From Actinomycetota bacterium (lineage in GTDB: Bacteria > Actinomycetota > Acidimicrobiia > Spongiisociales > UBA5794), in the NCBI GenBank assembly GCA_003648875.1, contig QMQC01000004.1, positions 1 to 18,163 on the forward strand: a DNA stretch of 18,163 nucleotides, written 5' to 3'. Below the pieces are notes generated by a model. It was not told where the DNA came from. It ran no database searches and saw only the letters and a program-made list of their open reading frames with translations. The translations under genes were made by a program, and so were the position numbers. Positions 13,216 to 18,163 of the stretch are shown piece after piece. The first letter of the stretch is position 1; every line of letters begins with the position of its first letter.

Positions 13216-16101
13216 CTAGTCGTCTTCTTCGGTCTCCGGGGTACGCGTTGCTGTGGCCCTGGAGTGGGGTTCGTACTCGTACTCGCCCTTGGTGATCGCC
13301 GCCTCGAGCTCCTCCCGCTCCTCGCCCCTGCGTCTGGGTGTGACGACGATCAGCAGGCTCGGCAGCACCAACAACGCCACTACGACAGCGAAGAGGATCA
13401 TCACTGCCATGAGTTCGCCGAAACTTGCGAAGATCGGTGTGGGGGCTGTTGCCATGACCCCGAACCCGATGATCGACGTGATCGCCGAGAGGACAAGCGC
13501 ACCACCCGTTCCCTCCCCGGCACGTCGCAACGCAGGAAAACGGCTTGGTTCGTTCTCGAACTCCTCGCGGAACCGCACAGTGAAGTGTGTCGAGAAGTCG
13601 ATCCCCACACCAACGGCGATCGCTGCGATCGTGGCTGTGATCACGTTGATCGTATGACCTTTCAGCCACATGTAGCCGAAGACCCAAGCCACAACGAGGA
13701 GAATCGGGATGACGGTCACGATCGAATAGCGAACCGATCGTAGGGTGAATCCAACAATCAGAACTGTCAGGATGATGGCGATGGGTAGCGAGATCATCAT
13801 CGAGCCGGTGAAGGCTGCCAGTGTGTCCTGTTGGGTGATGATCTCGCCTGAGACGCTCACGGTCTTGGCTGCTCCTCCGAGATCAGCTGCGAGAACTGCC
13901 GCTGAGTCCTCCAGCGCCTGGCGTGCCTCGAGAATGATCGCGTCGTCGGTGAACGTCGTGATCTGCACCTGAAGAAGAGTTGCCTGGTTGTTGCCCTCCT
14001 CGTAGAGGAACGTTTCGACATGGTCGGCACGGATGATTGTGACACCATCACCTGCGATCACGCCTTCAGCTCGGCTGGCCGTATAGATGGCTCCAACACC
14101 GGCTGCCGAATCGGGAAGACCACTCCCGGAGTCGATGACGGCTATACCCGAGACCGACTCGACGTTGGCGGCAGCGCCAGGCACCGTCATTGTGGCCCTG
14201 ACAAGGGACGCCGCATTCTGGGACACAACCAGCTCACCATCGAGATCTCGAGCGAACTGTGCTTGGCTCTGATCGAGGCGTTCGATCGCAGCTTCCATGG
14301 CCTCGATCGACGCTGGATCGGTCAGGTCTCCTTCAATGTAGATGAACGCGGAACCGCCCGTGGCGCCTCCGTAGTGGGTTTCGATCCGCTCGAGACCCTG
14401 GATGAAGTCGGTCTTGGGCGAGAAGAAATCACTGAGCTCGAACGCCGTCTCGACCTGGGTTGCTCCATACACTCCCGCAATGGCCAGGGCTCCGACCACG
14501 GGGAGGGTGAACACCCGCCACCGGGCGAGGAAGTGAACCACTGTGCCAGCGGCTTTGAAGCCTTGGCCAGCTCCCTTCACCTCATCAGTAACTGGACGAC
14601 CCTTCTCGACGATGCGGGTGTTTCGCCTTCTGGTCAGCCGCATCGGCAGGAGAACGAACAGACCGAGGAACACAAGCAACGCGATGGCGCCGATCTGGGC
14701 CATCATGGCTGTCAGCGACACGACAACGCCTGCGACAATCGCCACGAATAGGAAGCTCAGCTTGTAACCCACCATCAGTCCCCGGTCGGCAGGGTTGGGG
14801 CCCACTCGCTCTTCGATGTGGAGGACGGCCTTCGGACCCACCCAGCCAAGGATCAGGTAGGCGATCAAGAGTCCGATCGCAGCTGCGAACCCGAATTCGA
14901 TGATCGCCTCGATACCTGACGCAGCATTTGAGAGGAACGCGGCGATCGATGTGGCTGCTGCAAGGGTCAGTGCCGAGAACACAGCGACCATTCCAACGGT
15001 GTAGGCCCGCGAACGCGGCACGCCATCGACCTGGGCCTCGCGGACTCGACCCATCCCGTGGATGAAGAAGTCGACGCCAAACGCAATCAGCGTGATCGGC
15101 AGTATGAAGACCACCAACGCGGATCCCATATTCAAGCTGACGAAACCGAGGATGCCGTTGTAGAAGAGCAACGTGAGCGACAGCGCTGTGGCCACGACAA
15201 CCGCGGCCCAGTATGAGCGCAGCAGGGCGCCGACGAGCAGCACGATGATCGCAACAGCGAGGAAGATGAAGGGGGCACCAGCGCTCAACTGCTCGTCGCC
15301 CGTGAGGATTGAATCGATGCCGAGACCGATCGCTCTCATGTGCAGTTGGTCGCCCCGCAGAGTCACTTGGACGGTTCGGAGCCAGGTTTCGGCGTTGGTG
15401 GCCTGGACCAGGTTCTGGCCGTCAACAATCTCTCCGCCCTCGAATGTGTCGATGTCATAGCGCACTGATGCCAGAAACGCCGGAGACCGCCAAATGGTGA
15501 GAGGATTGCCGCCCACCTCGCCCGGCTCAGCGGTCGCCGAATCGGCAAGGGTGAATCGAAGTGCTCCAAGTGAACTGTCATCGGCGAGCAGGTCTGCCAA
15601 TGCGATCTTGACATCTGCGTCCTTTGCTCCCGCAAGACCGGAGGGCAGTGCCGCATCGACGGCATCCGCTAGAGAGAACACGCCAGCGACCTCGGTGCCG
15701 AGGTCCTGATCGAACGCACCCTGAAGGTGGTCTTCGTTGTCGGCGTCGCCGCGCGCATCAGCAGAATTGTTGAGGAACTCGAGAAGAGCGACCTGAGTGA
15801 GAACGTCCTGGCCGTTGGGCTCATCCACCAGGAACGTTGCGATGCGAATCGGTGATGATGACGCAAACACGTCATCGGCGCGCTGTTCAGTGTCGTAGAT
15901 TTCACCCGATGGGCTGAAGTTTGGTTCATCTGTGTCGGCGATCAGAGTCCCGACGATCCCGAACACGACAGCGGCAACGATGAGGACGATGCTGACAGCA
16001 CCCACATGCCTGTCAATCCAAGCGAAGATAAGATGAACCCTCGAATGGTCGGATTCGTCCTTTGATGATCGTTCGACCTGTCGGCCTTCCTGTGGTGTCA
16101 T
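13216..16101 (-). CDS. RND/MMPL-family membrane transporter
   Basis: Exporter-type polytopic protein of 961 residues built as two similar halves. TM1 (about 33-54) is followed by a large extracytoplasmic loop (about 55-270), a TM bundle, a cytoplasmic link with VEKGRPVTDEVKGAG, a second TM and loop (about 555-760), and the second bundle. Asp344/His348 (FGVDFFIHGMGRVREA) and Asp835/His839 (VGVGIDFSTHFTVRFREE) occupy the TM4/TM10 positions used for proton relay in MMPL/HpnN/Patched-like proteins. The C-terminal tail is acidic (ETEEDD). ATG 16101 is chosen because GGAGGT lies about 5 nt upstream; a longer frame to 16128 has no such site. Substrate is likely a lipid or hydrophobic molecule by family, not shown here. 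Confidence 0.94.
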   Translation of the reverse strand: MTPQEGRQVERSSKDESDHSRVHLIFAWIDRHVGAVSIVLIVAAVVFGIVGTLIADTDEPNFSPSGEIYDTEQRADDVFASSSPIRIATFLVDEPNGQDVLTQVALLEFLNNSADARGDADNEDHLQGAFDQDLGTEVAGVFSLADAVDAALPSGLAGAKDADVKIALADLLADDSSLGALRFTLADSATAEPGEVGGNPLTIWRSPAFLASVRYDIDTFEGGEIVDGQNLVQATNAETWLRTVQVTLRGDQLHMRAIGLGIDSILTGDEQLSAGAPFIFLAVAIIVLLVGALLRSYWAAVVVATALSLTLLFYNGILGFVSLNMGSALVVFILPITLIAFGVDFFIHGMGRVREAQVDGVPRSRAYTVGMVAVFSALTLAAATSIAAFLSNAASGIEAIIEFGFAAAIGLLIAYLILGWVGPKAVLHIEERVGPNPADRGLMVGYKLSFLFVAIVAGVVVSLTAMMAQIGAIALLVFLGLFVLLPMRLTRRRNTRIVEKGRPVTDEVKGAGQGFKAAGTVVHFLARWRVFTLPVVGALAIAGVYGATQVETAFELSDFFSPKTDFIQGLERIETHYGGATGGSAFIYIEGDLTDPASIEAMEAAIERLDQSQAQFARDLDGELVVSQNAASLVRATMTVPGAAANVESVSGIAVIDSGSGLPDSAAGVGAIYTASRAEGVIAGDGVTIIRADHVETFLYEEGNNQATLLQVQITTFTDDAIILEARQALEDSAAVLAADLGGAAKTVSVSGEIITQQDTLAAFTGSMMISLPIAIILTVLIVGFTLRSVRYSIVTVIPILLVVAWVFGYMWLKGHTINVITATIAAIAVGVGIDFSTHFTVRFREEFENEPSRFPALRRAGEGTGGALVLSAITSIIGFGVMATAPTPIFASFGELMAVMILFAVVVALLVLPSLLIVVTPRRRGEEREELEAAITKGEYEYEPHSRATATRTPETEEDD

Positions 16102-16189
16102 GCCCACCTCCCAGAATCGACCATACACCTATCTAGGAAAGCTCGCGGCCGTGGCTCGCCGTCTGGGCGTCCATCTGCCTGTGCCGTTG

Positions 16190-17242
16190 CTAGCTCTTGC
16201 GCTTCTCTCGCAGAGGTAGGGTGCGGCTATTCGTCCAGGGTGCCCCGGGTGCCACAACAGCGTCCAGAATGCGACATGCCGTTGCTGCGTATGTCTCGCG
16301 CCATTCAACAAAAGTCGTCCAGGCTTGCTCGGCTGGGGAGTCGCACGGATATCCACGTTCGACCAGCGTGTGAATCGCGTCCGTGAACTCCTTCTTGGTG
16401 AGCGCGACTCCATCACCCGACTCGGTCGAGATGCGCATGGAGGACGCAAGGTCGTTGTTGATACACGCAATTGCTGAGTGAAGGAATAGACGTGCGTCCG
16501 CGGGGGCTGCCCGCCGGACGCTGAGATCTATGGCGGCAGCGTCCATCATCGCAACGAGACTCAACAGCCAGTGGTGCCGTGAGCGGGGAAGACGGAACTG
16601 GTTGAGCACAGGGTACTTCGTATGACCATCTGCGACCTCACACGCCCATCTGTCCCAATCGGCGTAGAGACGTGGCAGAACATCCATTGCGTCGGCAGCG
16701 TGGTGCTTGCTCAAGATCTCAGGACCCCATGCCGGTGAACCAACCCGGTTCCCAAGCTGCTTCGAGAGGACCGCTCGTCGCCTGATCACCTGGTAGATGG
16801 CGGGCAGATAGGCGATCGTGAGAGCGATCACAATGAGGCCTGCAGCGCCTGCTGCCACATCGACAGCGGCAGTTGCCCCCGGCTCTCGTGACGTGATCCC
16901 GAGGGTGACGGTCGACGATCCGCTGTGTGCCAACGCCAACGCGAACGTGTCTGTCGAAGGGATCAGCAGGAATGCGAATCCAAGCACGAGCAATCCCAGC
17001 CACACGAGCAGCTGAAGGATCAGGACGCTCGGGCCGAGAAACCCGAGGAACCGGTCGATGAGATCGTAGGACCGCATACGCCTGGCGATCGTCATGAACA
17101 CCCAGGTCGTCGTCGTTTCGACAACGCGTGGTACGAGAGACCATGCTCGTCTGGGTACAACCAGGGTCTTGACGACGCTCACAGACGTACCTGCGACGAT
17201 CACCACCCCTGTAGCCACGGCAAGCCAGTCGTATGTAGACAT
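16190..17242 (-). CDS. membrane protein with K+-channel-like pore-loop layout
   Basis: Protein of 350 residues. TM segments at about 6-29, 66-94 and 124-150; between the last two is a hydrophobic re-entrant-looking segment TFALALAHSGSSTVTLGITS (99-118), followed by a soluble C-terminal domain of about 195 residues with HHWLLSLVAMMDAAAIDLSV and a late conserved-looking Cys/His-rich helical region. The TM-P-loop-TM layout and SS-TVTLG (109-115) resemble two-TM potassium channels, but the canonical TVGYGD filter is absent. It may be a diverged channel or a family that only shares the shape. No Shine-Dalgarno is visible at the ATG. The gene ends 88 bp before the RND start and is on the same strand, so cotranscription is possible. 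Confidence 0.85.
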   Translation of the reverse strand: MSTYDWLAVATGVVIVAGTSVSVVKTLVVPRRAWSLVPRVVETTTTWVFMTIARRMRSYDLIDRFLGFLGPSVLILQLLVWLGLLVLGFAFLLIPSTDTFALALAHSGSSTVTLGITSREPGATAAVDVAAGAAGLIVIALTIAYLPAIYQVIRRRAVLSKQLGNRVGSPAWGPEILSKHHAADAMDVLPRLYADWDRWACEVADGHTKYPVLNQFRLPRSRHHWLLSLVAMMDAAAIDLSVRRAAPADARLFLHSAIACINNDLASSMRISTESGDGVALTKKEFTDAIHTLVERGYPCDSPAEQAWTTFVEWRETYAATACRILDAVVAPGAPWTNSRTLPLREKRKS

Positions 17243-17323
17243 CTAACAATCAGTGACTTGTCGGGGAGATGCAACCACATATAACCGGTGAGGCCGGTAC
17301 TCCATGGTTTCAGCATCGTGTCT

Positions 17324-17337
17324 TGAATTCAAATTCA
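17324..17337. promoter_or_regulatory. AT-rich palindrome in the divergent gap
   Basis: TGAATT-CA-AATTCA is a perfect inverted repeat in the 204-bp gap between the channel-like gene (minus) and the LysE gene (plus). An additional ACCGG/CCGGT repeat lies at 17284-17298. Possible operator; no regulator is encoded next to it. Confidence 0.25.
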
Positions 17338-17432
17338 CGTCACCATCGTAGAGCGGATGAGTTTCCACGAGGCAACCGCCGCTGCGGACGTTGGCGATCA
17401 ACCGACGGATAGGGATCTGTTGACGTCGGCGC

Positions 17433-17438
17433 TACATT
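17433..17438 (+). promoter_or_regulatory. -10 element of a leaderless LysE mRNA
   Basis: TACATT (TANNNT) lies 8 nt before ATG 17447, which has no Shine-Dalgarno. This supports 17447 as the true start. No good -35 is seen at 17-18 bp upstream. Confidence 0.4.
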
Positions 17439-17446
17439 CACTCGTT

Positions 17447-18058
17447 ATGGATGCCCTCCTCACAGGCGTGATGGCCGGATATGGAATTGCCATACCGGTC
17501 GGTGCGATTGCAGTTCTCATCGTTGAGGTGGGTATCAGGTGTGGGTTTCGCTGTGCATTCTTCGCTGGTGCGGGAGCGGCCACAGCGGACCTCCTCTACG
17601 CGGCTCTGGCCGTCATTGGCGGTGCGGCTTTGGCTGGCCTCGTCCAGTCTGTCGATCAACCGTTGCGTTACACCAGTGCTGCGGTCCTGGTTGCAATCGC
17701 TGTGGTGGGTCTCAGGCGGGTAGGGAGGTCGCAGGAGTCGGTCCAGATCGCGTTCCCTGACAGAAGGGAGTTGGCAAGCACCTATGCCCGCCTTCTTGGT
17801 CTCACGATCATCAATCCCACCACGATCGTCTATTTCGCTGCCGTCATCGTGGGTCTGGGTGTCGCAAACGGTATGTCGGCTGTTGACGGTGGATTCTTCG
17901 TGTTGGGTGCATTCGTTGCATCCCTGTCCTGGCAGACGTTGCTTGCAGGTGTGGGAGCATTTGCCGGGGATCGACTCGGTAGGCGAGCGCAGGCAGTTGC
18001 GATTATCGCTGGCAATCTCGTGATCCTTGTCTTTGCTGTCGTGATCCTTGTGCAATAG
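17447..18058 (+). CDS. LysE/RhtB-family exporter
   Basis: Inner-membrane exporter of 203 residues, the usual size for the LysE family that exports amino acids and related metabolites. GYGIAIPVGAIAVLIVEVGIR (11-31 region) corresponds to the family's first-helix signature, with PVGA in place of the usual PGP; FFAGAGAATADLLYA (38-52) and IINPTTIVYF (121-130), including the conserved Asn-Pro, also match. Hydrophobic segments are at about 5-28, 38-65, 75-90, 118-140, 148-172 and 181-202. The frame is open upstream to 17357, but those 30 residues are polar and outside the family, and a -10-like element lies just before 17447. Substrate unknown. Confidence 0.9.
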   Translation: MDALLTGVMAGYGIAIPVGAIAVLIVEVGIRCGFRCAFFAGAGAATADLLYAALAVIGGAALAGLVQSVDQPLRYTSAAVLVAIAVVGLRRVGRSQESVQIAFPDRRELASTYARLLGLTIINPTTIVYFAAVIVGLGVANGMSAVDGGFFVLGAFVASLSWQTLLAGVGAFAGDRLGRRAQAVAIIAGNLVILVFAVVILVQ

Positions 18059-18059
18059 T

Positions 18060-18075
18060 GTGCATCACCATGCAC
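18060..18075. promoter_or_regulatory. inverted repeat after LysE, before the next gene
   Basis: GTGCAT-CACC-ATGCAC is a perfect 6-bp inverted repeat with a 4-nt centre, starting two bases after the LysE stop and ending 10 bp before the -10-like TATGCT (18086-18091). Either a weak terminator or an operator for the next gene. Confidence 0.35.
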
Positions 18076-18101
18076 GGGTGTTCGATATGCTCAGTAGCTT
18101 G

Positions 18102-18163
18102 ATGAGCAGAGTTCTGATGAGGGCACTGCAGCTTCAGATACTCTTGCTTGTGGTTCTGGCGAC
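18102..18163 (+). CDS. partial CDS at window edge, hydrophobic N-terminus
   Basis: ATG 18102 opens a frame that runs off the window after 20 codons (MSRVLMRALQLQ then ILLLVVLA). The basic start and hydrophobic run look like a signal peptide or first TM. TATGCT lies 10 nt upstream with no Shine-Dalgarno, so a very short leader is likely. Too little is present to name it. Confidence 0.5.
   Translation, partial: MSRVLMRALQLQILLLVVLA

Noticed and set aside
12709..13743. 344-codon plus-strand frame across the DUF4389/RND junction
   Set aside because: Rich in Arg/His/Asp/Cys with no motifs and antisense to two well-supported genes.
14020..14751. 243-codon plus-strand frame inside the RND gene
   Set aside because: Antisense to the RND coding region; composition typical of a shadow frame.
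16102..16128. Nine-residue upstream extension of the RND protein
   Set aside because: The GGAGGT ribosome-binding site lies inside this extension and points to ATG 16101.
17357..17446. 30-residue N-terminal extension of the LysE protein
   Set aside because: Polar, outside the family length, no ribosome-binding site, and overlaps a likely promoter.
1..18163. tRNA, rRNA, CRISPR array, transposase or integrase genes
   Set aside because: Looked for on both strands by eye; no repeat-spacer pattern, cloverleaf or recombinase motif was seen.

Overview
The window looks like a chromosomal segment of an Actinomycetota bacterium of moderately high GC, perhaps from the Acidimicrobiia/Ilumatobacter side. 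That placement is inferred from lipoprotein signals on the binding proteins, apparently leaderless genes, and families such as DUF4389 and actinobacterial RND/MMPL transporters. I see no tRNA, rRNA, insertion sequence or CRISPR array. About 15 complete genes are supported, plus a partial gene at the right edge and one doubtful 22-codon ORF.

Left part (1-3.7 kb): a Tat-exported lipoprotein flavin amine oxidase whose domain order is circularly permuted (the canonical C-terminal FAD motif comes first). It converges on a minus-strand CitA/CitB-type two-component system with ATGA coupling of kinase and regulator genes.

Centre-left (3.85-8 kb): divergent from the kinase is a tripartite tricarboxylate transporter operon, tctC-tctB-tctA, followed 20 bp later by a D-2-hydroxyacid dehydrogenase. 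The layout suggests the kinase senses an extracellular carboxylate and drives its uptake, with the dehydrogenase acting on the 2-hydroxy/2-oxo acid pool. Three RNA/DNA hairpins punctuate this system: at the kinase start, in the tctC leader, and a large nested one across the tctC-tctB junction.

Centre (8.1-11.7 kb): a zinc-free MDR-type NAD(P)H oxidoreductase with a small DUF6326-like membrane protein; then two paralogous lipoproteins of unknown function on the minus strand, separated by a plus-strand ribbon-helix-helix regulator with an apparently leaderless promoter, a tiny ORF and a strong bidirectional terminator.

Right part (11.7-18.1 kb): minus-strand membrane genes: a two-copy DUF4389 protein, a 961-residue RND/MMPL exporter, and a protein with a K+-channel-like TM/pore-loop/TM layout but a non-canonical filter. 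Then come a plus-strand LysE-type exporter and the start of a further gene cut by the window edge.
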